Shown here: positions 9,488 through 20,981 of the stretch, piece by piece
Numbering within the stretch: position 1 is the stretch's first letter
Layout: the number at the start of each line of letters is the position of its first letter
From: Chara braunii
Taxonomy: Eukaryota > Streptophyta > Charophyceae > Charales > Characeae
Direction of reading: 5' to 3'
Length of the DNA stretch: 37,262 bases
Assembly: GCA_003427395.1 (NCBI GenBank)
Contig: BFEA01000975.1
Coordinates: 72,724-109,985, forward strand
Made by a program: the position numbers and the translations under genes
The notes under the pieces: model-generated
The model's input: the letters and a program-made list of their open reading frames with translations, nothing else
Databases searched by the model: none
Told to the model about the DNA's origin: nothing

Positions 9488-10262
9488 TGATCTAGACAAT
9501 TGTTGTAAGGAAGTTTGCCTATTCCCAAGTTGTGGATTGCTCCTTTGAGAGACTTGGGAACTAAAAAATAGTCTATTGCTGAGCTTGTTATGTGTTGTGA
9601 TCTGTTTCTTTTCCTGAAGGTGAATCTTTTCTTTTCTGGGTGGAGTGTTGTGAGGGGTTCTATAAGGTGTCTTTCTAAGATGAGTGTAGTAATCTCCTGA
9701 GCTTCACTTAATGAGTTTTTTTCCCTATTTGTTTGTTGTGAAGGGATCCAATCGTTTGGTCGGTCAAGTACAATGTTCCAATCTCCTACTAGTAGCACAT
9801 GTTTCTGCGTGTCACATTTTGGTGAGATACGTTGCATGAAGTCTCTTCTATGAGTTGAGTCGTTGGGTGCATAGGCATTTATTAGTTGGAAGGATTTCTC
9901 CTTGTATGTGAGGTGAATATCAATCCATCTTCTGTCTTTAGCATCTATTTAACACTTGATGATATTGATTTGATTGGCTGCTTTTGAGTTTTCGTTCTAG
10001 AGTGTGGTTGTACCCGTTGAGCCGATTCTTGTGGACTGAGCCCATTGACTTACTTTACGTATTTCAGTTTGGACTGTTTTTTATTGATCGTTGCTTGATG
10101 CTCTACTGAGTTGGTTAGGTGTGTTTCTTATATGAATAGTATGTTTGGTGAGTTCCTTGAGAACTAGTTGAGGTAATTGGTTATATTGTCCGATTTTTCG
10201 CCATTAGATAAGATTGTTGCTTATCCGTTGACGTTCCATGACGTCACTGTTAACTCAGGCTC
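9488..10262 (-). pseudogene. LINE A ORF2, APE-type endonuclease domain
   Basis: The minus strand carries the endonuclease that nicks target DNA in non-LTR retrotransposons. Visible motifs, in order, are TSWNVNG near 10250-10225 followed by an in-frame TAA, and ILFI-stop-ETHLTN near 10140-10105, where the catalytic Glu of the ETH motif is kept. Next come KSFQLINAYAPND near 9895-9865 and LLVGDWNIVLDRPNDW (about 9792-9745, the G-D-W-N motif). SSAIDYFLVP follows at about 9580-9550, and LDH at 9496-9488, which joins to SPI on the other side of the MITE. LINE B has the same order. Several stops and frameshifts break it. Confidence 0.85.
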
Positions 10263-10403
10263 ACTCGGCTTGAGGGTGAAATGTCGGATTTGGCCTGATT
10301 GTGAGGTCTGAGTTATATGGTTTAGTGATGTCATGGAAGGCTGGCTATAGGACCAACTTACCTCTCTTAGTGAAATTAATTAGTTGGGGGTGGAGCCGGA
10401 GGG

Positions 10404-11456
10404 TTCTGAGTTGTGGATTCTAACCACCTGGGCACCCACCTCCAGGGGTCGGGTGAGATGCTCTTGTTCGTCTGCGAAGAGTCTATGACCCTCTGCAATT
10501 GACGCTGCAAACGCTGCTTGTTTAACTGGGATGTCTCCACCTAAGAGGCCATAGGGGATTGCCTAGACTACCTTCCATGGTTTCCATGCGAGATGGTCCT
10601 TGATCTCTGCCTCCATTTGAGTACGGAACCATATAAGGTCCGAGATCACTGATCATCAAATCCCACGTTGTGCCAATCCACTCTTCTCTCCAATCCCCCC
10701 ATGATCCCAGGATATGAGTACTCATGGGGGCATTATCTGAGATGTTGATTTTCAGTGTGATTTTGCTCGGTTTGGCCAAGGCAATGAGAGCCCATGATTT
10801 GTTAACTGCAACTTCCCAATCTCAACGCTCCGTGTTCCATCTGTAGGGGATTATAGCCCTTTTCCTGCACTCTCCTTTGGCTTCAAGCTTGGCTGTTGTG
10901 AACATTTCTGCGTTTTGACCTGCTACTAACTTTTGCAGATTGATTGCCATCTCAACTGTTTCCCTGTTCTGGTCCTTTAGCACAATGATTTGTGCTTTGA
11001 GGATCTCCTTTTGTCTGTCGAGGTCTTCCTTCTCATCTAGAAGTCTATCCTCTCCGTCCTCCTTAGACTCTTGGTCCTGTGAGCTTGCTGTTGGGATGGG
11101 TTGCACTTTTCCTCTATGTCCTTTGCACCTTTTGCTCAGCTTTTGGGAGTTTGCGTTATTGTAGGATCTGGGCCAGAGTGGCTTCTCGGTGTGTGATTCC
11201 CAATCTGACAATTCTTGTTCTAAAATTTCGTATTGATTGTCTGCGGGGAACAAATTGCTCAGCGTTTACTGTGTCGGGTTGAAGTTCTGCAGGTTGAAGA
11301 TCTGTTTTTTGTGTGCAACCCTGATTTCAAATTTGATTTCCCTTTCCCTTTCTAACCCCTTGACATATTTAGATAGCCAATTGAGGGCGTTTTTTGATCT
11401 TCCTCGCCTGTTCCTTTGGCTACATCCTGATCTCTTCCCATGTGTGTATCTTTCTC
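10404..11456 (-). pseudogene. LINE A ORF1, C-terminal half
   Basis: Minus-strand sequence next to the gypsy insertion gives NALNWLSKYVKGLEREREIKF (about 11390-11325), matching RSLQWLREYIEKVKREREHLF in LINE B. NQYEILEQELSDWESH then matches NNYELLEQEFSEYAAF. A charged coiled-coil-like stretch follows (11060-10900, DRLLDEKEDLDRQKEILKAQ). Further on are a region with SWGDWREEWIGTTWD (about 10700-10655) and a C-terminal tail PVKQAAFAASIAEGH ending at a TAA near 10404. ORF1 products of L1-type LINEs bind RNA in the transposition complex. Stops and frameshifts are present. The 5' half lies beyond the gypsy insert, at 20562 and above. Confidence 0.75.
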
Positions 11457-12687
11457 TTATGAACTTGGTTGTCTGTCGATTTTCACCAACACTCACACGC
11501 ATACAATCTCACGCACGCCCATACATGCATAAGAAGAAGGGGAGAGGAGACAAAGTACACACTCCACACAGATAGAGGAAGCAGTGGAAAAGCACTATGC
11601 ACAGGTGTGGGGATAACACGAAGTGTTTCACACTCTCTAACAATACTCCCAACAACCAATCACAAGTAGACACCCGCGAGGATAACAAAGGAACAATCTG
11701 AGATTGAGCCGATCTGAACCAATATCGTTACAAAGTTTNNNNNNNNNNNNNNNNNNNNNNNNNNNNNNNNNNNNNNNNNNNNNNNNNNNNNNNNNNNNNN
11801 NNNNNNNNNNNNNNNNNNNNNNNNNNNNNNNNNNNNNNNNNNNNNNNNACAAAGTTTGTCCCAGTGTCTCGCCACTCACAAAACCGCACACTCCACTCCC
11901 TATACTACACCCAGTCAGTAGCGCCACACAACACCAGCCTCCCCGAAGCATGCGCCAACCACCCAGATGAAGAACAAGAACTGCGATGTAATCCTCAGTG
12001 CAGATGAGCAACTCTGACGAAGAAAGTTGCAGCTATGGCTGCAACGCCATTGTAGATGCCACGCACGATTTCAGAGGAAGATGCAGCAACAGTGGTCCAC
12101 CCACAAACACCATGTAGAGCCTCAAAATAACCCAGCCGCTCGCAAGCACCCCCAAGGTTGGATGCTAAGAGGACGCCCCAGCTATGGTGAGCTCAAGCAG
12201 GATGGTCTATGGCTGACGTCCACGACGAACATCTCAGGATGCTGCCTGAGGGCAATTGTCTCCACCATACTTGCTTGGCTCAGAACGCTGTCACGCGAAA
12301 ACTGAACACTGCCAAAAGTCCTGACCCTAGCGACCTAGATCTATTAATAGACTAACCTAGACCTAGACACGGATTGGACCGACCAGTACCGTTTTAGTTT
12401 TGGCCTTTAGGGCCTCTACCTACCCGGCTATAGGCTGTCATGCTACGGGCCTAGGCCCTAGGGCCTCCCGTCCTAGTGATAGCCCGGGCCGGCTATTCGC
12501 AGTGCGGTCTTAGGGAATTGCGGGCTTGTAATTTCCCGAAATTGCAGATATGTCCCTCACGAGTTTCCCTCAGCACTAAACTCTCAGTTAGTCCCTGAGA
12601 CAAACAAAGTTATGAATCTAACCCTACTGCTGTTACTGTACAGCTTCGTAGTCAGATCTTGGTAGTCAGAATCAGCAAGTCATTGCA
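11455..12687 (-). repeat. 3' LTR of the gypsy element (contains an N gap)
   Basis: The sequence is homologous to 19448-20561 end to end. It ends GTCATTGCA at 12687. Its outer end reads TCTTATGAAC where the other LTR has TGTTATGAAC, so the terminal TG appears mutated. An alternative is that TTTCTC is the full target duplication. Without the 110 N and a 9-base overlap it would be 1,114 bp, exactly the length of the other LTR. Confidence 0.93.
11739..11848. other. Assembly gap of 110 N, probably spurious
   Basis: The 9-mer ACAAAGTTT occurs immediately before and immediately after the Ns. In the other LTR the same place reads ACAAAGTTTGTCCC once, without a break. Removing the Ns and one 9-mer gives two LTRs of identical length, so no sequence appears to be missing. 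Confidence 0.85.
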
Positions 12688-13204
12688 GGCTTACTCCCCC
12701 GGATAGCGAGGACCTCCGAGCTAGGGGTGTAAACGAGGAGACCGACGGGGAAGTGAAACCTTCTGAGCCGCCTCGTAACGTAGAACTACAGACTTTGCTG
12801 TCTTGAGAAGTGTCTTTCCAGGTGAACCATCTATACTCGGTATGAGGCTGGAAACAAAACTTCACAAGATACTGCCGGTTGAGGTCAGTGCCCCACTCGT
12901 CCTCAATGGACTCCACGTCATATCCCTTGCCAGGGATCGGTGGACCAAACTGAGGGGGCCGGTCTGGGAATGCATCAGCTGGGATGAAGGGAAGCAGCTT
13001 AGATGCATGGAAGACTGGATATGTCTGTAGATGTAGTGGGACGTTGATAACGTACGACGGGCCAAAAGGTTTGGAGGCCACTGTATCTAACACCTTCCAC
13101 GGACCCAGGTATCGTGGCAACAGCTTGGGAGAGATATCCTCTTCCCTCGACAACTTTGAACTGTCTACCCAGACGTAATCGCCAACACGAATGCGGGAGT
13201 TCAA
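12688..13204 (-). pseudogene. Gypsy integrase C-terminal domain and chromodomain-like tail
   Basis: The open frame from about 13204 begins RVGDYVWVDSSKL, typical of the domain that follows the integrase core. LPRYLGPWKVL and YPVFHASKLLPF follow. Around 12920-12800 it reads YDVESIEDEWG...QYLVKFCFQPHTEYRWFTW, which has the layout of a chromodomain (Y-x-V-E-x-I, then YLVK-x, then a W in place of the usual TWEP region). Chromodomains steer integration of chromoviruses to marked chromatin. The frame differs from the integrase core, so a frameshift lies near 13200. The tail runs on into the LTR start. Confidence 0.82.
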
Positions 13205-14510
13205 TCATGGCCTTTTGGGCCTTGAACAAGTTCGCCCGTGCCCTTTCCACATCGACTTTGTAGCGTCTGGTAAACCCTGCAGTGCCAGGAGTCAGATCAG
13301 ACTTAGCCTTATTGATGATGTCATCAAGGGGCTGGCGTGGCTCACGTCCCCAATGTAAACGATATGGACTGAACCCAGTTGAAGAGTGGATAGAGGTATT
13401 GTAAACAAGCTGTGCACGAGCAAGGTGGAGATCCCAATACTGTTGATCTGGAGAGATGACAGGACGCAGCAACTGAAACAAGATTTGATTCATCACTTCA
13501 GCCTGATCATTGGCTTCAAGATGACGGCCAAAAGTCATGTCTAATCGTGAGTGTAGGTAGTCCTTGTAGTAGGACTGCCACTCATTGCTGCAGAATCGTG
13601 GATCTCTATCACTGATTATAGAAGTGGGCGGTCCGTGGTGAGTGACCCACCTCTCTGAAAATGTTGCTCTCACAGCAGGGACCCTAGCTACTTCTGGCAA
13701 GGGGATGAACTCTGCGTACTTAGAGAACCTGTCAACACAGACCATTACCTGACGCATGCCATGAGGGGTGGTCTTGCCTAAATCTGTGAAGTCTATCGAC
13801 ACAGATTCAGCAGGGCCATCAGGTATGGGTAAGGGTTTGAGCAGTCCCAAAGGAGGTCTACGCTGGACCTTATTTATCCGGCAGAGCTCACATGTTTCAA
13901 TATAGTGCAACAGATCACTCCGCATCTCCTTCCAGAAGAAGCGCGGCGACATGGCTGTATATGATTTTAGGAACCCAAAATGACCGTGTGCATCATGGCG
14001 CTCTGACATCAGCAGAGTCCTGAGTCGCTGGTCCTGGGGAATGCACAAGCGCTCCTCACCTCTGTTGTAAGTATACACCAGGTCTGAACTCAGGACATAG
14101 CCTGGTTCAGAGTTGGGATCTGCTTGCAGATTCCTGACAATGGGCCCGAAAGTCTCGTCCTGAGGCAGTAGACGAGCAATGGTCTGACGGGTCTCCTCTC
14201 CAAAGGACTGAGTAGAGGAGATCAACGCAAAAGTGTCAGGCCTACGAGAGAGTGTGTCTGCTACTTTGTTGTAGCAGCCCTTCTTATGTCTCAGTTCAAA
14301 GTCAAACAGATCAATGAATTGAATGTAGCGTGCTACTTTATCATTTAACTCTCCCTGGGACTTCATCCACTGTACAGTGGAATGATCTGAGAAGATCTTG
14401 AAGTGTCTGCCCAGGAGAAAGTTCTTCCAGTGCTTTAGCGCGCATACCAAAACATATAGCTCTTTCTCGTAGGTATAGTTCTACAACTTTTGGGTTTTGA
14501 TCTTCTTACT
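13199..14510 (-). pseudogene. Gypsy RNase H (C-terminal part) and integrase
   Basis: The open frame starts in RNase H, with EKELYVLVCALKHW upstream, FKIFSDHSTVQWMKSQGEL, then the connection KVADTLSRRP. The integrase zinc-binding domain follows (HDAHGHFG...CELCRINK), then the core with SIDFTDLG (first Asp), VCVDRFSKYAEFIPL, IISDRDPRFCSNEW (second Asp) and NDQAEVMNQIL (catalytic Glu kept, but NDQAE replaces the usual TDGQTE). The frame from about 14450 is unbroken for over 400 codons. It is separated from RT by a stop and frameshift near 14480-14520. The three catalytic residues are present, but the element lacks a continuous pol. Confidence 0.93.
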
Positions 14511-14517
14511 CATAAAT

Positions 14518-15757
14518 TCAATGGGGCCGCAGACCATTCCCATCATCCTGCTGAAAAACTGCCCCGATGCCATACTGACTAGCGTCAGTGGTCAGGATAA
14601 AAGGCAAAGTGGGGTCAGGTAACTTCAGCACTGGTGCACGAGTCAAGGCCTTTTTGATTCGTGTGAAGGCCAACTGACAGGGAAGGGACCAAAGAAAAGG
14701 AGTATCCTTCTTTGTTAGGTTAGTCAGGGGTGCAGCCATTGCAGAAAAGTTCCTGACAAACTTTATGTAGTATGAGGCCAAACCCATGAAGGACCATATA
14801 TCCCTCACTGTCTGTGGTTGTGGCCAATCCTGAATAGCCGCAACCTTGTCGGCTTCAGGGGCCAGACCATCTCTAGAGATTACATGGCCCAGGTAGATGA
14901 CAGAGGGAACTCCAAAGGAGGATTTCTCTCTGTTTATCTTGTACTGGCTGTCACGTAACGCCTGAAGAACCAGAGCTAGGTGCTCCGCATGTTCCCCGGC
15001 AGTTCTGCCGAAGACCAAAAGATCATCTAAGTAGACAGCCATGAACTTATTCAGGTAAGGCTTGAAGATGCGGTGCATCTCAGTCTGGAAAGTGCCCGGG
15101 GCATTGCGAAGTCCAAACGACATTACCAAGTATTCATAGGTGCCATACCTGGTTTTGAAGGTTGTCTTATGGACATCCTCCTCTGCCATCTCAATCTGGT
15201 GATAGCCAAATTTGAGGTCGACTTTGCTGAATAGTGTGCAACCCTGCACCATATCCAGAAGGTCATCAATACAAGGGAGAGGCTTTGTACTCTTCCTCGT
15301 AATCTTGTTGAGACCCCTGTAGTCTATGCTCATTCTGAATTCCCCATTCCCTTTGGGGACAAAGAGAACAGGTGCACCAAACTCAGATGTGCTAGGTCTG
15401 ATCCAGCCTTTGCTGGTCAGGGTCTCAAGCTGGTTTCTGAGCTCCTCAAGCTCAACAGGGGACATCCTGTAGATGCGGCCCTTTGGAGGGACCACTCCAG
15501 GCAACAGCTCGATGTGATGCTTGGTTGGCCGGTGGGGTAACCCAACTAGCTCTTGCATCATACCGGTCCACAACCTGCTGGACTTCAGGAGGACAGGGAA
15601 CAACTGTAGCGTTTGTTTGCTTGACAAGGGCCAAGAACAAACGCTCATGGTCATATTGGCGAGAGAGAGTATAAAACTCCCTCGCTCGTAGACAGTAGCA
15701 AGAGGTCTCGGGGTGGTGTTCAACAACAATCATGCATGGCTGATACACCCCTTGCAT
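14518..15757 (-). pseudogene. Gypsy reverse transcriptase and start of RNase H
   Basis: The RT contains LPGVVPPKGRIYRMSP, SKGWIRPSTSEFGAPVLFV, FRMSIDYRGLNKIT, KVDLKFGYHQI (first catalytic Asp), MSFGLRNAPGTFQ, then FMAVYLDDLLVF with the YLDD box, and YLGHVISRDGL. The RNase H start LTTDASQYGIGAVFQQDD is near 14575-14530. The N-terminal part (FYTLSRQYDHERLFLALVKQ) is in a different frame, so there is a frameshift near 15560. The catalytic residues look intact. The domain order and sequence are typical of plant chromoviruses. Confidence 0.95.
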
Positions 15758-15781
15758 ATTGGGGAGTTACACCTTAGGAAT

Positions 15782-16105
15782 CTACCAGTCGATCCTAGGG
15801 TTGACTGCCCGTAGCCACTGCATAGAAAACACCAAATCAAAGGGAAGATCAGGGAAGATATAGAAGTTCAGACTATGTATGACTTCTCCAGCTGTATCGA
15901 AGGCCACAGGGATTCCCCTGACCTTCTCCCTGATAGTGAGGATAGTGGAGTCCCCTATCCGGACCTGCAGCGGTTGTTGCAGTGTCTCTACCTTGAGACC
16001 CAGATGCAACTTTTTAACTGCATTAGGTGACATAAAGTTTCGGGTATCTCCACAATCCAACAAACCTTTGATTCTGGTGGGTTGATCAGGGACTGAAGTA
16101 GGATG
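15782..16105 (-). pseudogene. Gypsy retropepsin-like protease domain
   Basis: Minus-strand translation gives TRIKGLLDCGDTRNFMS near 16078-16030 and DLVFSMQWLRAVNPRIDW at about 15837-15784. This is the layout of Ty3/gypsy protease, where the active site is normally D-S/T-G-A and the end is DLILGMDWL...NPxIDW. Here the triad reads D-C-G-D, so the residue after the catalytic Asp is Cys, probably a loss-of-function change. There is no ATG at its start, and the domain would have been part of a gag-pol fusion. A stop follows at 15782. Confidence 0.85.
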
Positions 16106-16330
16106 AGCTCAAATTTGGTTTTCCGTTGTTCCTTCAGATGAAGGAAGAGGGAAGCAAACATCTGAGCCTCATGCTCCTCCAGTTCTTGATCCGGGTCAGC
16201 ATCCTGATGACCAAGGATGCTGCCCGCACAACTCCAACGCTAGGCCTATTTACTGAAGCAGCTGCAGATTCACCTTCTTCCGAAGACGAGTTTGCAGCAC
16301 TAGGGGGAGCTGCTGCCCCTAGGGTTTGCT

Positions 16331-17920
16331 TCAATTTTTTGGTTGTGACCCAGGGCCTGGCAGGTAAGGGCAGTCCTTCAGGTAGTGTAGTCCCTCACAT
16401 CGCAGGCAAACCCCCCTATCCTTCCTCCTTCTCCACACCCCTTCCTGGATCCTGAGATTATGCCAGGGAAGGGTGGAAGGGTTCAGGGGGTCAGTTGGCA
16501 TACAAACATCTTTTGGCAGGTTCGGTCTCTGGGCGGGGGTAAAAGGACGACGTCCCTTGTCTGTCCCCTTGCTGCTGGTTGAGGCTGTGATGGAGGGGGT
16601 TCTCTTTTGTAAAACCGCCAGTACAGCCTCAGTCAGGGCCGCAACAACTTCTGTATCAGTCGGTGATGCAGTCCTAGCCGGTTGTGAAACAACCTGGGAA
16701 TCTGAGTCACTTGCTGATCCAGAACCTGCATGAGCAAAAGCAGCCTTTCCCCTTTTTCCACCACGAGGGAAGGCTCTCTTCCTCCTATCAGAGGAGGGGG
16801 TTTGGACATGGAGTTTTGCTTCCATATCCAGTGCTGCGCGACCAAAGGATCTCCAGTCCTTGTGCCCAGAGTTGTACAATGCTGCAACGAACTTCTCAGG
16901 CGCTGCCTTGCAAAAGTTAGTCAGCAAATCATCATTAGACATGACTAACCCAGGGGTGAAGGCGAGCTGCTCGAACTCTGCAAACAGGGAGTGAAGAGAC
17001 CCTAAATACCGCTACTGCCCTAGGCGAGCAATCCTGTCAGCAGCCTTTCGGGGCCACTCCTTGTCTGCAAATCTGTCCTCCAGGGCCTGTAGAGGCCCGT
17101 CCACTCCCAACCCAAAAGCCCAGTCTTCCAGCCTCTTGTCCTGGCTGCAGGAGGTGGAGGTGGCCCACTTCAAGGAGGGTCCTTCCAACAAGCCCAGGAC
17201 AATAAAGACCTTTGTCTCTTCAGGACAGGTGAAGCCTCGTAGGTAGGCTCTTGCACCAGTGGCCTCGTCTCCAACATCCACTTTGGGATCATCTCCTTTA
17301 AACTTGTTGGGGGCTGGGATCTTGGGAAAAATCCGCTGATCACTTGTTGGAGGGACAATGGTCCCTAGGACTGGTGTTTTTTGGGGAGGAGATGGTGGAG
17401 GGGAAGAATGTGTAGAACTGGTAGGGTGAGAAGGTGGAGAAGGTTTGAGAGGTTTGGAAGACAGAGGGGAGGAAACAACAATATCAACAGCTGCCAGCTG
17501 AGCAACCGAAGATTCTATTGCTGTCAGAATCTTTGTTTGCCGAGCTGCCATATCATCAACACGCCGTTCTAACCATGCCATCCGGTCATCCCAGTTAGTG
17601 AAATAAGTAGTGGTGGCTTTGTGGTCCAGTCGGATCCACTCTGCCATACACTTATTCGCTTCTGAGGACCGACCATTTGTCTCTATCTTGGCCAGCTGCT
17701 CCAACAGATACGTCCTGTGGGACACATCTGTTGCAGCTTCCATCTCCACTGCCTCCTGCCTCTCCAGCTCTGCCAACAGGTCCTGCTACTGCTGCAGCTT
17801 CTCCTTCATCTCTTGAACACGTTGCTGGGTCGCAGTCAGAGGAGGAGGGGGAATAGAGGATTGTGGTTCCTCTTTCACCACCTGTCCCTGTGGCTGCGAC
17901 TCTGCACCTTCCTCATACAT
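16331..17920 (-). pseudogene. Gypsy gag with two in-frame TAG stops
   Basis: Reading from the ATG at 17920 (MYEEGAESQPQGQ...), one frame runs about 530 codons to a TGA at 16331 but is interrupted by TAG near 17788 (LQQ-stop-QDLLAEL) and again near 17012 (ARLGQ-stop-RYLGSL). It contains a coiled-coil-like N-terminus, a Pro/Ser-rich linker (PSPPSHPTSSTHSSPPPSPP near 17450-17390), the capsid-like region with EFEQLAFTPG, and a C-terminal knuckle CLRCEGLHYLKDC. The knuckle spacing is C-X2-C-X3-H-X4-C, one residue shorter than usual. Gag forms the particle that packages element RNA. With the two stops corrected conceptually the frame is continuous, so decay is light. Confidence 0.88.
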
Positions 17921-19433
17921 TTTTCTCCCTTCAAACAATAAGTTAGTAGACTGACAATCATAGAGTATGCAACGATTCTCAGACTTCTTTCAAACACAGA
18001 GAACGCTGCTACCTTAGACACAGTAGGTAGGTGAATAGGCAACAAGTGATTTGGGTTAGAAGCCTTCTCTGGAGGCCAGGTGTCAGACAGACATACCGTC
18101 CAGCAAAATCAAACTCCGGATTTCCTTTTGACTGACCCTGGACCACATTGGCATCCAGACTTTCCCGAGAGGTCACTAATGTTCCAGTGCCCATTAGAAA
18201 ACAAGAGCAATCAGTAGGAGTGATGCAAAAGGTAAGTACAGGCAAACACAACTCAACAAGACTCAACGATTTAGTCATTATACCTCTACCCAGACTCAGA
18301 CTCAAATTTCACCACTGATGACTCTGGCGGCCATACCCTAGGGTATGGCGGATCACAATTTTCACTGTATCTGCTCAATTACTGCAAATCTGGGCAAGTG
18401 TTCTTGCCCAGGTGACAATAACAGAATTGCGCTTCAATGGAAACAGACAGAATCAAATTCTGACAGACAAAATTGTAACTATCACCGACCCTAGGTAGCA
18501 CAGGCTATATATAGACTCAACGCAAAATTACAATTCACAGTCTCACTACTTTTACAGGACAAAATTCACAATCTGAACCTACTGTATTTAGTGCAATACT
18601 GTCAGGCAGTCACATAACAATTTCGAGTCAGAAAGATTCAGCAGATGGAGAGAGATGAGAAACAGAAGATGGGGAAAAAAATAGCTATGGCTGTCATGCT
18701 GTCAGGCAAACCTATTTTCAGACCTAGACTGACAGATAGACCATCAATTCAGACTATACTGACACTAAATAATTCGCGATACTGAGTTCTGTGTGGAACG
18801 TACTCACTTTAGAGAGCTCTTGCAGATGAGGACGAAGCTCTGGCTATGGCAAACAGTATACCCCTTCTCGCCACTTTGCTTCAGAGACCGCTCCTCCAAT
18901 CTCCACGTACAGAAACTCACCAAACTTGTGGATCCTACAGAGGACACTGAGGCACTTCAATCCTTGATGCTGGATTCATTGAATCTAGCCCTGTAGCACT
19001 CTGACCATCAGGAGAAGGTAATTCGTCACTTTCTCCCTGGTCCGTTGACACTGGAAATGGCCTAGATAGGGTCAACACCGCGCAGGGTTGACCCTGTCAG
19101 TCAATCCTGGTCAACACTACCTTGTGATGAAGTCGCCACTCAGTTCCTCAGGGTCCTCAGGGGTATTTCGCCACAGAGCCAAATCGTGATTTTGGCTCTA
19201 GTGCCAATACTGGCGAGATAGCCCTGTACTCGCCACACCAAGTCAGGCGCTCTGGCAGGATACTGCGCCTGATCAATCCATCACTGATCTCTTGAAGTCA
19301 CCACCTGTGTCTCTTCTTCTCGCGTGCTTCAGTACTGAAGAAGAAGAACCGCCATGGATCTCTCTCCAAAAGATCACCAGAAGAAGAAGATGCCCCAATC
19401 ACACTCAACCCTCAAAACGTCAATTCCTATCTC
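17921..19433 (-). other. Gypsy 5' leader (untranslated region)
   Basis: About 1.5 kb lies between the primer-binding site and gag and has no convincing coding frame. It is rich in CTGTCAGGCA/GTCAGACT-like words (for example near 18600-18760). A packaging function is typical for this position but cannot be seen. Confidence 0.6.
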
Positions 19434-19445
19434 GCTCCGATACCA
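19434..19445 (-). promoter_or_regulatory. Primer-binding site (initiator Met tRNA)
   Basis: The minus strand reads TGGTATCGGAGC, two bases inside the 5' LTR. The standard plant iMet site is TGGTATCAGAGC, so 11 of 12 positions match. This fixes the element orientation and the LTR end at 19448. Confidence 0.9.
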
Positions 19446-19447
19446 AA

Positions 19448-20561
19448 TGTTATGAACTTGGTTGTCTGTCGATTTTCACCAACATTCACACTCATACAAT
19501 CTCACGCACGCCCATACGTGCATAAGAAGAAGGGGAGAGGAGACATAGTACACACTGCACACAGATAGAGGAAGCAGCGGAAAATCACTATGCACAGGTG
19601 TGGGGATAACACGAAGTGTTTCCCACTCTCTGACAGTACTCCCAACAACCAATCACAAGTAGACACCCGCGAGGATAACAAAGGAACAATCTGAGATTGA
19701 GCCGATCTGAACCAATATCGTTACAAAGTTTGTCCCAGTGTCTCGCCACTCACAAAACCGCACACTCCACTCCCTATACTACACCCAGTCAGTAGCGCCA
19801 CACAACACCAGCCTCCCAGAGGCCTGCGCCAACCACCTAGATGATGAACAGGAACTGCGATGTAATCCTCAGTGTCGATGAGCAACTCTGACGAAGAAAG
19901 CCGCAGCTATGGCTGCAGCGCCACTGTAGATGCCACGCATGATCTCAGAGGAAGATGCAGCAACAAAGGTCCACCCACGAATACCATGTAGAGCCTCATA
20001 ATAGCTCAGCCACTCGCAAGCACTCCCAGGGGTGGATGCTCAGAGGACGCCCCAGCTGTGGCGAGCTCCAGCAGGCTGGCTATGACTGCCGTCCACAACG
20101 AAGGTCTCAGGATGCCGCCTGAAGGCAATCGTCTCCACTGTACTTGCTTGGCGAAGAACGCTGTCACGCGAAAACTGAAAACTGCCGAAAGTCCTGACCC
20201 TAGCGACCTAGATCTATTAATAGACTAACGTAGACCTAGACACGGACTGGACCGGCCAGTACCGTTTCAGTTTTGGCCTCTAGGGCCTCTACTTACCCGG
20301 CTATAGGCTGTCATCCTACGGGCCTAGGCACTAGGGCCTCCCGTCCTAGTGATAGCCCGGGCCTGCTATTCGCAGTGCGGTCTAAGGGAATTGCGGGCCT
20401 GTAATTTTCCCGAAATTGCAGATATGTCCCTCACGAGTTTCCCTCAGCACTGAACTCTCGGTAAGTCCCTCACACAAACAAAATTATGAATCTAACCCTA
20501 CTGCTGTTTCTGTACAGCCTCGCAGTCAGATCTCGGCAGTCAGAATCAGCAAGTCATTGCA
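19448..20561 (-). repeat. 5' LTR of the gypsy element
   Basis: The LTR is 1,114 bp with canonical TG...CA ends (TGTTATGAAC at 19448 and GTCATTGCA at 20561 on the plus strand). It contains a TATTAATAG word (minus strand, near 20215) that could act as a TATA box. It is not interrupted by Ns and shows what the gapped 3' LTR should look like. Confidence 0.93.
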
Positions 20562-20870
20562 TTTCTCTGCAGAGTCCGGTGACATGTTATCATCTGCCAT
20601 CCCATCGTCTTCTTCTTCGTTCTCTTTTCCATCCCCCTGTTCGCCTCTTCCTTCTGAGGAGTCCGTTTTGTCTCCTCCCTTCATCATTTCTTCTTCTTCT
20701 TTGCTGCAACCTTTTTCGGTTCCTCGCTGTTTTTTCCCTTTGCTGTGTGTGTTTCTTTCTTCTTCTTCCTTTTGGCCTTACTGATTCTTGTTAGTATCTG
20801 CGTCTATCTCCTTTGTTGCTGAGTCATGTCGTTTGAGCTTGCTGCTTTTGCCTTGTGATGTGCTGTGTGC
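20562..20870 (-). pseudogene. LINE A ORF1, middle segment
   Basis: Just outside the gypsy 5' LTR the minus strand reads QGDGKENEEEDDGMADDNMSPDSAEK, given here in two parts: QGDGKENEEEDDG and MADDNMSPDSAEK. This acidic and Lys-rich linker parallels the LINE B linker DKDADLAMDEEDSEDS. The last codons, gag-aaa, are the duplicated target. Further upstream (20650-20780) the strand is Glu/Lys-rich in one frame and interrupted. The upper boundary near 20870 is approximate. Confidence 0.65.
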
Positions 20871-20981
20871 AGGTGAGTTTGGAGGGGATTGGTTGGTTTG
20901 CGTTTTGGTTGCTTGTGGTTGGTGTAGGTTGCAACCCACGTACTTGTCCAGAGCCTGGCATAGCGCCCTTACAGACTAACG

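Larger units (their letters stand above)
11455..20561 (-). mobile_element. Ty3/gypsy LTR retrotransposon with both LTRs, inserted in LINE A ORF1
   Basis: In element order the parts are: 5' LTR 20561-19448, primer-binding site 19445-19434, leader, gag 17920-16331, protease, RT/RNase H, integrase and chromodomain-like end, a purine-rich stretch (GGGGGAGTAAG on the minus strand, near 12689-12702), and 3' LTR 12687-11455. A direct repeat TTTC, extendable to TTTCTC, abuts both outer ends (11451-11456 and 20562-20567). The protein order PR-RT-RH-IN is that of Ty3/gypsy. By eye the LTRs differ at about 10 positions in the first 200 bases, so the insertion is not recent. Stops in gag and frameshifts in pol show it is not autonomous. 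Confidence 0.93.

Noticed and set aside
20416-20794. Ser/Phe-rich plus-strand proteins of about 100-120 codons
   Set aside because: They cross the gypsy LTR border and are the reverse of the Glu/Lys-rich LINE A ORF1 linker.
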